From positions 1 through 12,882 of the forward strand of contig JACMRC010000074.1 in the NCBI GenBank assembly GCA_014376655.1: a stretch of DNA of 12,882 nucleotides. The letters are read 5' to 3'. The notes under the pieces are model-generated. The model was given only the letters and a program-made list of their open reading frames with translations. It was not told where the DNA came from and ran no database searches. This stretch comes from Mucilaginibacter sp. (lineage in GTDB: Bacteria; Bacteroidota; Bacteroidia; Sphingobacteriales; Sphingobacteriaceae). The first letter of the stretch is position 1; each line of letters begins with the position of its first letter. This document shows, one piece after another, positions 6,678 to 12,882 of the stretch. Position numbers and translations under genes: made by a program.

Positions 6678-7418
6678 TTAGTTTACCTGTTCACTTGTCA
6701 TCCCAAAACGGCGCTCGCGTTTTTGGTAATCCAATATGGCTTCGTAAAGATCTTCTTTTCTGAAATCGGGCCATAATTTTGTTGTAAAATATAACTCTGC
6801 ATAGGCAATTTGCCATAACATGTAGTTGCTAATTCTAAATTCGCCACTGGTTCTTATTAACAACTCCGGGTCGGGCATATCGCCGGTATATAAGTTGCTT
6901 TCAAAAAGTTTTTCGTCAATATCATTTACGTCTATCTCGCCGCTTTTAACTTTAATTGCAAGGCTTTTTGCAGCATATACAATTTCGCGGCGCGAGCTAT
7001 AGCTTAATGCCAGCGTTAATACAAGGCCGGTATTTTTTGATGTTGTTTTAATGGCGTTGGTTAACTCTTCGTAACATTTTTTGGGTAGCATGTCCAGATC
7101 GCCTATTGCATTAAGCTGAACATTCTTATCCATAAAGTTCCTGATCTCTTTATTAATAGTGCTAACCATTAACTCCATAATGGCCATAACTTCCAGTTTA
7201 GGGCGGTTCCAATTCTCGGACGAGAAAGTGTACAGTGTTAAGTATTTAACCCCAAGGTCAACACCACCTTCAACTACATCTCTAACAGACAGTACACCGT
7301 TGTGGTGACCAAATATTCTTAATTTGCCTTTGTCTTTTGCCCATCTGCCATTGCCATCCATTATAATAGCTATGTGTTGCGGTAACTTTAACAAATCAAT
7401 CTGATCCTTATAACTCAT
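6678..7418 (-). CDS. uppS: isoprenyl transferase / undecaprenyl diphosphate synthase (UppS)
   Basis: Cytoplasmic cis-prenyltransferase that extends farnesyl diphosphate with isopentenyl diphosphate to make the C55 carrier lipid used for peptidoglycan and surface glycans. It has 246 residues, the usual size. Motifs in order: HIAIIMDGNGRWA (15-27) with the catalytic Asp21; FGHHNG (36-41), which binds diphosphate; TLYTFSSENWNRP (61-73); ALSYSSRREI (137-146); and the C-terminal block PELLIRTSGEFRISN (184-198) with LWPDF (215-219) and the final arginine motif RERRFG (234-239). The ATG at 7418 is preceded by AAAAGGAA, one of the few Shine-Dalgarno-like sequences here. It is the probable first gene of the uppS-bamA-ompH-ompH unit, preceded by a 216-base gap that holds a terminator and a candidate promoter. 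The ALSYSSRREI block differs slightly from the more usual ALNYGGRxEI but keeps the functional pattern. Confidence 0.96.
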   Translation of the reverse strand: MSYKDQIDLLKLPQHIAIIMDGNGRWAKDKGKLRIFGHHNGVLSVRDVVEGGVDLGVKYLTLYTFSSENWNRPKLEVMAIMELMVSTINKEIRNFMDKNVQLNAIGDLDMLPKKCYEELTNAIKTTSKNTGLVLTLALSYSSRREIVYAAKSLAIKVKSGEIDVNDIDEKLFESNLYTGDMPDPELLIRTSGEFRISNYMLWQIAYAELYFTTKLWPDFRKEDLYEAILDYQKRERRFGMTSEQVN

Positions 7419-7541
7419 TTCCTTTTACTGATCAATAAAGCCGATACAGGCTTAAAACGCGTGTTTTTAATATAAATTAATTTTTTAACAACACGCCCGA
7501 TAATTAGAGTTTTACTAAATAAAGCCCAATTTTTCAGGTGA

Positions 7542-7549
7542 CAAAGGTA
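7542..7549 (-). promoter_or_regulatory. candidate -7 box for the uppS-bamA unit
   Basis: The minus strand reads TACCTTTG, matching TAnnTTTG, in the 216-base gap between the DUF6089 gene and uppS and downstream of a terminator-like hairpin. It would give a leader of roughly 115-120 bases. No good -33 TTTG is seen at the usual spacing, so the call rests on the box and its position. Confidence 0.35.
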
Positions 7550-7597
7550 AAACTTACTTTGTACTTTTTTAGTATGCTGATGAAAAGAAAGTTTGCA

Positions 7598-7624
7598 CAA
7601 AAAATTGAGGGATTTTTAACCTCA
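7598..7624 (-). terminator. weak intrinsic terminator after the DUF6089 gene
   Basis: On the minus strand, TGAGG (7624-7620) pairs with CCTCA (7610-7606) around a 9-base loop and is followed by ATTTTTTG. It starts 10 bases after the stop codon at 7635. The stem is only five pairs, so termination may be partial. Confidence 0.45.
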
Positions 7625-7634
7625 CATTGTTCAA

Positions 7635-8402
7635 TTAATAATAACACTTCTGTGTTATAAAGGTATACGATATAGAGAGTCCTACAAACATATAGGTGTC
7701 CTTGGGCCTTAAGTCGCCGCGCTGGGTGCCCGCCACACCAATTTGATTGACAGAACGGTCAGACAAGGCTATTGCTAATGGAGTAGGCAATTTTGTCTTA
7801 TCGGCATATACACCACTTACATCATCTATATAATCTGTATAAGCTATACGATAGCCCAGGTCGGCCCCAAGCGTCCACCTGCCTGCTATGTTGTATTTAA
7901 TTCCCAGGCCAAAAGGGACAGCTATTGTACTGCCGGGGTATGATTTACCTTCAGTTTCTATAGTGCGCAGATCATAAGTTTGCCCTAAATAGGTGGCTTT
8001 AGGGGTATAACCCGTATAAGCTATCCCGGCAAAAACATAAGGTGTATATATGTTTTTGCTTACAGATGGCACGTATTCCATAAAGTTAAACTCGCCGGTA
8101 AGGCTTAACTCGCTTAGTTGCGTATTAAAACTTAGGTTACGGTTGCGGGCTTGTGCGTTTTGCGAAAGGCTGTCGGCGCCTTTTATTACGCCATAAGTAT
8201 AGCCTAATTTAAGGGACAGGTAACCATCAAAATTTCGCCTGACAAATACACTACCTGCAATACCCGAAAATTTAAAAGGGTCATTCTGGTTCAGATCGCC
8301 CATATAGCCGGCACCACCTGCAAAACCCCCTACCTCCCAGGTTTGAGCTTCTGCAGTGAATGATACAAAGGTTAAAAGTAGTATTGCTAAATATTTAGCC
8401 AT
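7635..8402 (-). CDS. DUF6089-like predicted outer-membrane beta-barrel protein
   Basis: Function unknown. It is 255 residues with a signal peptide (MAKYLAILLLTFVSFTAEA) likely cleaved before Gln20. The mature start TWEVGGFAGGAGYMGDLNQ (21-39) is the family signature. The rest alternates short amphipathic strands rich in Gly, Tyr and Phe (SLKLGYTYGVI, PYVFAGIAYTGY, FGLGIKYNIAGRWTLGADLGYR), and a final strand, YMFVGLSISYTFI (237-249), ends on aromatic residues. This is the pattern of a small 8-10 strand outer-membrane barrel, so it is probably a BAM client and not an enzyme. The stop codon of nadK lies 9 bases upstream, so the two are co-transcribed. The DUF6089 assignment is from memory of this protein next to nadK and uppS in Bacteroidota; the barrel is inferred from strand pattern. 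Confidence 0.85.
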   Translation of the reverse strand: MAKYLAILLLTFVSFTAEAQTWEVGGFAGGAGYMGDLNQNDPFKFSGIAGSVFVRRNFDGYLSLKLGYTYGVIKGADSLSQNAQARNRNLSFNTQLSELSLTGEFNFMEYVPSVSKNIYTPYVFAGIAYTGYTPKATYLGQTYDLRTIETEGKSYPGSTIAVPFGLGIKYNIAGRWTLGADLGYRIAYTDYIDDVSGVYADKTKLPTPLAIALSDRSVNQIGVAGTQRGDLRPKDTYMFVGLSISYTFITQKCYY

Positions 8403-8411
8403 CCGCCAAAA

Positions 8412-9293
8412 TTAATAATTGCGGGCATCAAGGCCCCACAATAGTTTGTTTCTTAACGTAGATAAATAACTTTCATTATTTAGGCGGATAAGATTAAGTT
8501 CAAAACTTGCTTTCTGAACTTTAAATCGCATGGGTTTATCTATAATTTCAGTTTTCGAATCGCACGATAAAATGTAGTTAGAGTTGCGCGATTCTACCTC
8601 AAAAGACAGAATGCTGCTATCGGGCAATATAATGGGCCTTACATTTAAATTATGCGGCGCAACGGGTGTAACCACAATACTGTTTGATTCGGGGAATATA
8701 ATTGGGCCACCGCAACTTAACGAGTAAGCAGTAGATCCGGTTGCGGTTGCTATAATGATACCATCGCCCCAATACGAGTTTAAAAACTCGCCATCCAAAA
8801 ACATACTAGTAGTGATCATGGCCGAATCATCGCGCTTGTGGATAGTAATATCATTAAGCGCAAAATTATCCATGCCCAATATATTCAGTTCAGATTCTAC
8901 GCTTAGTAATCCCCTGCCGTCTAACGTATATTGCTTGTTCACCACGGCATGTATAGCCGATGCGATATCGTTTTTATTTACGCTGGCCAAAAAGCCCAGC
9001 CTGCCAAAGTTAATGCCGATTACCGGAACGCCCGAGTCGCGGATAACGCTCACCATATCCAGCAAGGTACCATCGCCACCAAGAGTTATAAATGCGTCAA
9101 TAACTCCCTTTATTGGGTCGCCATCATTTAATACATTATATATGACCGTATTTATTTTGCCTGAAAGGTAGTTGTTTAGCTGATGGTGAACATAAATATC
9201 AACCGCATGCAGCGATAAGCTATCAAATACCTGTTGTATAAAAGGAAGTGCGGCTTCATCATTAAACTGCCTGCCGTATACTGCTATTTTCAT
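8412..9293 (-). CDS. nadK: NAD kinase
   Basis: Phosphorylates NAD to NADP in the cytoplasm, setting the NADPH pool for biosynthesis and redox defence. It has 293 residues, normal for the family. Key motifs: FITLGGDGTLLDM (68-80) with the catalytic Asp74 in GGDG; the nucleotide-binding GINFGRLGFLA (93-103); ALNDIT (145-150), the Asn-Asp form of the family's NE/ND motif; and the Gly-rich block DGIIIATATGSTAYSLS (177-193) followed by GGPII and VTPVAPHNL (208-216). The N-terminal KIAVYGRQF is the first strand of the alpha/beta domain. The ATG at 9293 lies 24 bases after the CBS gene stop codon and has no Shine-Dalgarno. It is in a tight run with the CBS-ACT and hydrolase genes upstream and DUF6089 downstream. 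Confidence 0.97.
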   Translation of the reverse strand: MKIAVYGRQFNDEAALPFIQQVFDSLSLHAVDIYVHHQLNNYLSGKINTVIYNVLNDGDPIKGVIDAFITLGGDGTLLDMVSVIRDSGVPVIGINFGRLGFLASVNKNDIASAIHAVVNKQYTLDGRGLLSVESELNILGMDNFALNDITIHKRDDSAMITTSMFLDGEFLNSYWGDGIIIATATGSTAYSLSCGGPIIFPESNSIVVTPVAPHNLNVRPIILPDSSILSFEVESRNSNYILSCDSKTEIIDKPMRFKVQKASFELNLIRLNNESYLSTLRNKLLWGLDARNY

Positions 9294-9317
9294 TGGTTTA
9301 TTAGTTCAATAATGAAC

Positions 9318-9980
9318 CTAAAGATTTAAGTAATTCATAAGCGAAGCGTATCTATCCATCGCACCATCGTCGTGCTCGCTATGATTAAAGGTGGCTTTTA
9401 CATCATACTCATAACGTAAAAAGGTAGCCACTATATTTGATATGTCTTGTTTGTTAACTTTCAGGGTAACTTCCATTCTAGTTGAATCGGGAAAAGTGCG
9501 TACATACGAACTTAAGATCTGTGCATTGTCCGACTCAACTATCTGCGCCATATGCGCCAACGAGTTATTTTTGTTGTTGATATCCAGCATAATGATACCA
9601 CCTGGCTGCGAAACCGAGTTCATGGTAGCAAAATACTCGTTCATGCGGTTAATTGGTATCAGCCCTAAATAGTTCTTTTTAATATCCAATACCGGCACAA
9701 CGCTTAACTGTTGTTCATGAAACAGGCGTATCACATCATATATATGCTGGTCTTCGCGCACATACGGATTTACTAATGATAGCCCAAGCGCACCTATCGG
9801 CGTTTGCAGATCAACTTCGGGCAGAATATCGGTTTCGGCCAACAGGCCCAAAAACTGTTCTTCGTTTACAATTGGCAAATGGCGCACACGAAACTCCACC
9901 ATACGCTCAAGCACCTTCTGTATAGTATCAGAGGTGTGAATCGGTGGTATTGCGTTAGCTATAAGTTCAACTGCAAACAT
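9318..9980 (-). CDS. CBS-pair protein with C-terminal ACT-like domain
   Basis: A likely cytoplasmic sensor or regulatory protein; its target is unknown. It has 220 residues. Two CBS motifs come first, about 1-55 (IPPIHTSDTIQKVLERM, then HLPIVNE and FLGLLAETDIL) and 66-120 (REDQHIYDVIRLFHEQ, then VVPVLDIKKNYLGLIPINRM). CBS pairs usually bind adenine nucleotides such as AMP, ATP or NAD(P). From 127 to about 200 the pattern GGIIMLDINNK...LAHMAQIVESDNAQILS...RMEVTLKV fits an ACT-like ligand domain, giving the CBS-ACT layout of AcuB-type proteins. The stop codon of the hydrolase gene ends only 2 bases before its ATG (TAA-AT-ATG), implying translational coupling. Position next to nadK makes nucleotide sensing attractive, but that is inference. 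Confidence 0.85.
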   Translation of the reverse strand: MFAVELIANAIPPIHTSDTIQKVLERMVEFRVRHLPIVNEEQFLGLLAETDILPEVDLQTPIGALGLSLVNPYVREDQHIYDVIRLFHEQQLSVVPVLDIKKNYLGLIPINRMNEYFATMNSVSQPGGIIMLDINNKNNSLAHMAQIVESDNAQILSSYVRTFPDSTRMEVTLKVNKQDISNIVATFLRYEYDVKATFNHSEHDDGAMDRYASLMNYLNL

Positions 9981-9982
9981 AT

Positions 9983-10744
9983 TTATGCCCCTATTTTTTC
10001 TAAAAACAATTTTAACAAACGGTTAAATTCCTGAGGATGCTCCATCATAGCCGCATGGCCGCATTTGTCTATCCAGTGTAAATCAGAGTCCGGCAATAAC
10101 TGATGGAATTCTTCAGCAACTTCCGGTGGCGTTATTTTATCGTTACGGCCCCATATCAATGAAACCGGGATACGTATTTTATACAGATCCTTTTTCATGT
10201 TATGGCGTATGGCCGATTTTGCCATTGCTAACAAACGTATAACGCTATGCCTGTCGTTAACTAATTTATAAACTTCGTCAATTAATTCGGGCGTAGCAAC
10301 TTTGGGATCATAAAAGGTATACTCTACCTTTTCTTTCACAAACTCCATACTTTCCCTTCGCGGGAAAGAGCCTCCAAAAGCATTTTCATATAAACCAGAG
10401 CTACCGCTTAACACCAACGCCTTCAATTTTTCGGGATGAGCAAGCGAATATATTAAACCCACATGGCCACCTAACGAGTTGCCTAACAGGATAACGTTCT
10501 CCAGTTTTTTATACTTAATAAACTTATGTACGTATTTTGATAACGTTTTTACCCCTGTAGTTATTACCGGCAAATCATAAACCGGCAGCATTGGTAATAT
10601 TACCCGGTATTTATGCCTAAATTCTTCAATAACTTCTTCCCAGTTACTTAACCCCCCCATTAAGCCATGCAATAGCAACAGCACCTGTCCTTCGCCCTCA
10701 TCGATGTAACTAAAACCACGTTCCTCTTTAAGCACGAAACTCAT
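9983..10744 (-). CDS. alpha/beta-fold hydrolase
   Basis: A predicted soluble serine hydrolase of unknown substrate, 253 residues, with no signal peptide. The catalytic triad can be read directly: Ser90 in the nucleophile elbow GNSLGG (88-93), Asp202 in WGRNDKITP (198-206) and His230 in KCGHAAMMEHP (227-237). The oxyanion region is LLLLHGLMGG (22-31). A cap of mainly helices lies at about 118-190. The layout resembles carboxylesterases and C-C bond hydrolases of the BioH/MhpC type, but sequence alone does not choose between them. It is the probable first gene of the hydrolase-CBS-nadK-DUF6089 operon. The upstream gap to the yqeY-like gene is 102 bases and holds no clear promoter or terminator; a CAAGCCTA on the plus strand at 10782-10789 is a one-mismatch -7 box. 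Confidence 0.93.
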   Translation of the reverse strand: MSFVLKEERGFSYIDEGEGQVLLLLHGLMGGLSNWEEVIEEFRHKYRVILPMLPVYDLPVITTGVKTLSKYVHKFIKYKKLENVILLGNSLGGHVGLIYSLAHPEKLKALVLSGSSGLYENAFGGSFPRRESMEFVKEKVEYTFYDPKVATPELIDEVYKLVNDRHSVIRLLAMAKSAIRHNMKKDLYKIRIPVSLIWGRNDKITPPEVAEEFHQLLPDSDLHWIDKCGHAAMMEHPQEFNRLLKLFLEKIGA

Positions 10745-10846
10745 ATATATTATTCTTTGTAGTGTAATTTTAATAAAGGCCCAAGCCTAATGTATTCGCT
10801 ATAAAAATAGCTTATTGTGGTTTACCTGCAACAATTAAAACAAAAA

Positions 10847-11296
10847 TTATCCTAACAATTGTTTTACCACCTCTGATATTGTTTTACCATCAGCTTGCCC
10901 GGCAAGTTCTTTATTGGCCATACCCATTACCCGGCCCATATCTTGTATTGATGTTGCACCTATGCGGCCAATCAACTCTTGAATAAACCCTTCAATTTCA
11001 AAACGGGTCATTTGCTGCGGTAAATAAGGCTCAATAACTGCCATCTCTGCTACCTCTATTTGATAAAGATCATCGCGGCCCTGGGTTTTGTAAATATCTG
11101 CCGACTCTTTACGTTGCTTAACCAGTTTTTGTAATACCTTAATTTCTGCTTCGGGCGTAATTTCTTCGGCAGCGCCTTTTTCAGTCTTTGCCAATAGCAA
11201 TGCCGATTTTATAGCGCGTAAGCCCTGTAAGCGGTCGGCTTGTTTAGCCAACATGGCCAATTTTATATCCTGATCTATTTGAGTAATAAGCGACAT
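10847..11296 (-). CDS. GatB/YqeY domain-containing protein
   Basis: A small cytoplasmic protein of 149 residues related to the C-terminal tRNA-contacting domain of the GatB amidotransferase subunit. Its free-standing role is not well defined. The family pattern is complete: an N-terminal helix MSLITQIDQDIKLAMLAKQ, then LRAIKSALLLAK (26-37), the charged linker VLQKLVKQRKESADIYKTQGR (54-74), EPYLPQQMT (88-96), and the C-terminal helical bundle with MGRVMG (119-124) and ISEVVKQLLG at the end. The ATG at 11296 has no Shine-Dalgarno. It follows the SDR gene after 80 bases of AT-rich repeated sequence. It may have a role in tRNA-dependent amidation by resemblance, but there is no gatA, gatB or gatC nearby. 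Confidence 0.93.
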   Translation of the reverse strand: MSLITQIDQDIKLAMLAKQADRLQGLRAIKSALLLAKTEKGAAEEITPEAEIKVLQKLVKQRKESADIYKTQGRDDLYQIEVAEMAVIEPYLPQQMTRFEIEGFIQELIGRIGATSIQDMGRVMGMANKELAGQADGKTISEVVKQLLG

Positions 11297-11302
11297 CTGT
11301 TT

Positions 11303-11374
11303 AATTAATGAATTATTGAATGACTGAATTATTGATTTATTTTATCATATGCACATCTGCATATTCGCACATCT
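11303..11374. repeat. short direct repeats and hairpin in the yqeY upstream gap
   Basis: TGAATTATTGA occurs at 11309-11319 and again at 11325-11335. GCACATCT occurs at 11351-11358 and 11367-11374. ATATGCA (11347-11353) pairs with TGCATAT (11358-11364) around a 4-base loop. Strings like these recur between genes in Sphingobacteriaceae (from memory), so this is probably simple intergenic repeat sequence and not a dedicated regulator. Confidence 0.45.
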
Positions 11375-11376
11375 AC

Positions 11377-12135
11377 TTATTTTCTATTAATAATAGTTGC
11401 CGAGGCTTGCGCGGTTGGCATAATTAACAGATCGTTGATATTAACATGCTTAGGTCGCGTTACCACGAACCATATTGTTTCGGCAATATCATTAGCTACT
11501 AAAGGTTCAAAACCATCATATACTTTTTTGGCTCGCTCCTTATCGCCATGAAAACGCACTTCAGAGAATTCTGTTTCTACCGCGCCCGGATGTATGGCAG
11601 TAACCTTTATACCGTGCGATACCAAATCAATCCTCATACCTTTGTTTAAAGTATCAACAGCAGCTTTGGTGGCACAATAAACATTCCCGTTAGGGTAAAC
11701 CTCTTTACCGGCTATTGATCCTATATTTACAATATGCCCTTTACCATTAGCTATCATCCAGTTTGAAACAACCTTGCTTACGTATAAAAGGCCTTTTATG
11801 TTGGTATCAATCATGGTATCCCAATCGTCAAGGCTACCGTTTTGTATAGGATCAAGGCCCTGGCTTAAGCCGGCATTGTTTATCAGCACATCAACCTTTT
11901 TCCATTTAGCCGGCAGGCTTTCAAAGTTAGTGCTTACCTGTTCGCGGTCGCGTACATCAAAGGCGCAAACTGCTACTTCGGTATTGTACTTTTTATTCAA
12001 ACTTGCTGCTAATTTTTCTAACCTATCCAGCCTGCGGCCGGTTAGTACCAAGTTATATTTTTCGCGGGCAAACAGTTGCGCGCAGGCCTCGCCTATTCCT
12101 GCAGTGGCCCCGGTAATTAATGCAATTTTAGCCAT
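11377..12135 (-). CDS. SDR-family NADP-dependent oxidoreductase, YdfG-like
   Basis: Classical short-chain dehydrogenase/reductase of 252 residues in the cytoplasm. The cofactor site TGATAGIG (8-15) and the NADP-preferring basic pair TGRR (32-35) are present, as are the NNAG motif (86-89), Asn112 and the catalytic set Ser140 (in NIGSIAGKEVYPNG), Tyr153 and Lys157 (YCATK). The loop HPGAVETEF (182-190) with the following EVRFHGDKERAKKVY is characteristic of the YdfG/serine 3-dehydrogenase (3-hydroxy acid dehydrogenase) branch, so the probable reaction is NADP-linked oxidation of serine, allo-threonine or 3-hydroxy acids. Substrate is an inference from family. The ATG at 12135 is preceded by an AGGA at about -10. 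The gap to porT is 78 bases with no clear promoter or terminator. Confidence 0.93.
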   Translation of the reverse strand: MAKIALITGATAGIGEACAQLFAREKYNLVLTGRRLDRLEKLAASLNKKYNTEVAVCAFDVRDREQVSTNFESLPAKWKKVDVLINNAGLSQGLDPIQNGSLDDWDTMIDTNIKGLLYVSKVVSNWMIANGKGHIVNIGSIAGKEVYPNGNVYCATKAAVDTLNKGMRIDLVSHGIKVTAIHPGAVETEFSEVRFHGDKERAKKVYDGFEPLVANDIAETIWFVVTRPKHVNINDLLIMPTAQASATIINRK

Positions 12136-12213
12136 AGATATCCTATAAATCTACTGCGAAATTATGCTTTTTCATTGGCAATTAAACCATTTTACAGACA
12201 TAAAAGCAGCAGG

Positions 12214-12882
12214 CTACTCAAAGTGCAGGCTAAACATCACAGTATGTAATGATAATTTATCAATTGGCCTGGAGTATGGGTGGTTTTCGTGAAGCATTAC
12301 ATCACCAAAAGAATTGGATATTTTAATCTCGGGTGATAGTTTGAAAAATTCGAAATAAATATCAAAACCCAACCCTGCTTCGTACGAGGCAAAACTGCCT
12401 ACATTTTTAACTAATTTATCTACCAGCGCAGCGCCTGCATCAGCATTTACTTTGGTACCAATGGCCTGCGAATATTTTAATCCACCCGTAACATAAACTC
12501 TTAAATCGCCTATCCTATCTGATCTTAATTTGAGCAGCAATGGCACATCTATCATGGTAGCCTGTACTGCTTTGTTTACGTCTTGAGAAGGCGTATTAAA
12601 ACTATAATCAAGACTTCGGTCTGCAAAAATTAATGCGGGTGTTATACGGGCCTCCAAATGATCAGTTACCCTAAACCGGGTTAGAAACCCCACGGCAAAG
12701 CCTTGCGAGTTTGGAGAACCTATGCTCTTTATAGAGTCGGTTACTTTTAGGCCTTCGCCATCAATATATGGATTCCGCCAGTCAGGCTTTTTATCAATTT
12801 TAAAGTAGCTGCCAACATAACTAAAGCTAAAACCAAAGCTGATATCCTTGTCATCGGCCCCGCCACCCCATGCAGGTACCGA
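12214..12882 (-). CDS. porT: PorT-family outer-membrane beta-barrel protein, 5' end cut by window edge
   Basis: The frame is open to the window edge, so only the last 222 residues are seen and the start and signal peptide are missing. The apparent in-window start at 12693 is an internal GTG (Val64 of the fragment); the upstream codons read on in the same frame with the expected family sequence. Recognisable PorT features are WGGGADDKDISFGF (5-18), GFAVGFLTRFRVTDHLEAR (61-79), RSLDY (89-93) and especially ATMIDVPLLLKLRSDRIG (108-125), followed by alternating strands and a final strand ending SLHFE. PorT is an outer-membrane component needed for type IX secretion and gliding-related protein export in Bacteroidota. 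Assignment is by remembered family pattern. Confidence 0.87.
   Translation of the reverse strand, partial: SVPAWGGGADDKDISFGFSFSYVGSYFKIDKKPDWRNPYIDGEGLKVTDSIKSIGSPNSQGFAVGFLTRFRVTDHLEARITPALIFADRSLDYSFNTPSQDVNKAVQATMIDVPLLLKLRSDRIGDLRVYVTGGLKYSQAIGTKVNADAGAALVDKLVKNVGSFASYEAGLGFDIYFEFFKLSPEIKISNSFGDVMLHENHPYSRPIDKLSLHTVMFSLHFE

Noticed and set aside
7415..7600. 61-codon minus-strand frame just before uppS
   Set aside because: It starts with TTG, has no Shine-Dalgarno, no internal ATG and a basic product without a domain, and it covers the candidate uppS promoter.
12214..12693. Shorter PorT protein starting at GTG 12693
   Set aside because: The same frame stays open to the window edge and the extra 63 residues carry PorT-family sequence, so the GTG is an internal valine.

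Overview
The window looks like chromosome of a Bacteroidota bacterium, most probably of the family Sphingobacteriaceae (Mucilaginibacter/Pedobacter-like). This rests on gene content: a PorT-type protein of the type IX secretion system, a DUF6089-like outer-membrane protein, tandem OmpH/Skp chaperones next to a five-POTRA BamA, and a CBS-ACT protein next to NAD kinase. The base composition is AT-rich, clear Shine-Dalgarno sequences are mostly absent, and TAnnTTTG-type -7 boxes occur. The genus is an inference from style, not a proven assignment.

All thirteen genes read on the minus strand. In transcription order (right to left) they are: porT (5' end cut by the window edge), a YdfG-like SDR oxidoreductase, a YqeY/GatB-like protein, an alpha/beta hydrolase, a CBS-ACT protein, nadK, a DUF6089-like barrel, uppS, bamA, two consecutive ompH/skp genes, murI, and nuoH (3' end cut by the window edge). 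The hydrolase, CBS, nadK and DUF6089 genes are separated by 2, 24 and 9 bases and look like one operon, closed by a weak terminator near 7606. A candidate promoter near 7545 then opens uppS-bamA-ompH-ompH, which ends at a strong terminator near 2890. murI follows as a separate unit or by read-through.

The middle block is an envelope-biogenesis neighbourhood. UppS makes the undecaprenyl lipid carrier, BamA inserts outer-membrane barrels, the two OmpH/Skp proteins are periplasmic holdases for barrel clients, and MurI supplies D-glutamate for peptidoglycan. DUF6089 and PorT are themselves predicted barrel proteins.

The largest non-coding stretch is 1032-1953, between murI and nuoH. It holds the most unusual feature: a compact 226-base element (1151-1376) with perfect 16-base terminal inverted repeats, a 9-base target-site duplication, and a nested internal palindrome built of four related arms. 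It interrupts what was once a short GC-rich intergenic hairpin. It resembles a MITE, with no room for a transposase. nuoH itself has a TTG start and no nuoG directly upstream, suggesting that the nuo operon is broken or rearranged here. I found no CRISPR array, tRNA, rRNA, defence system or phage gene.
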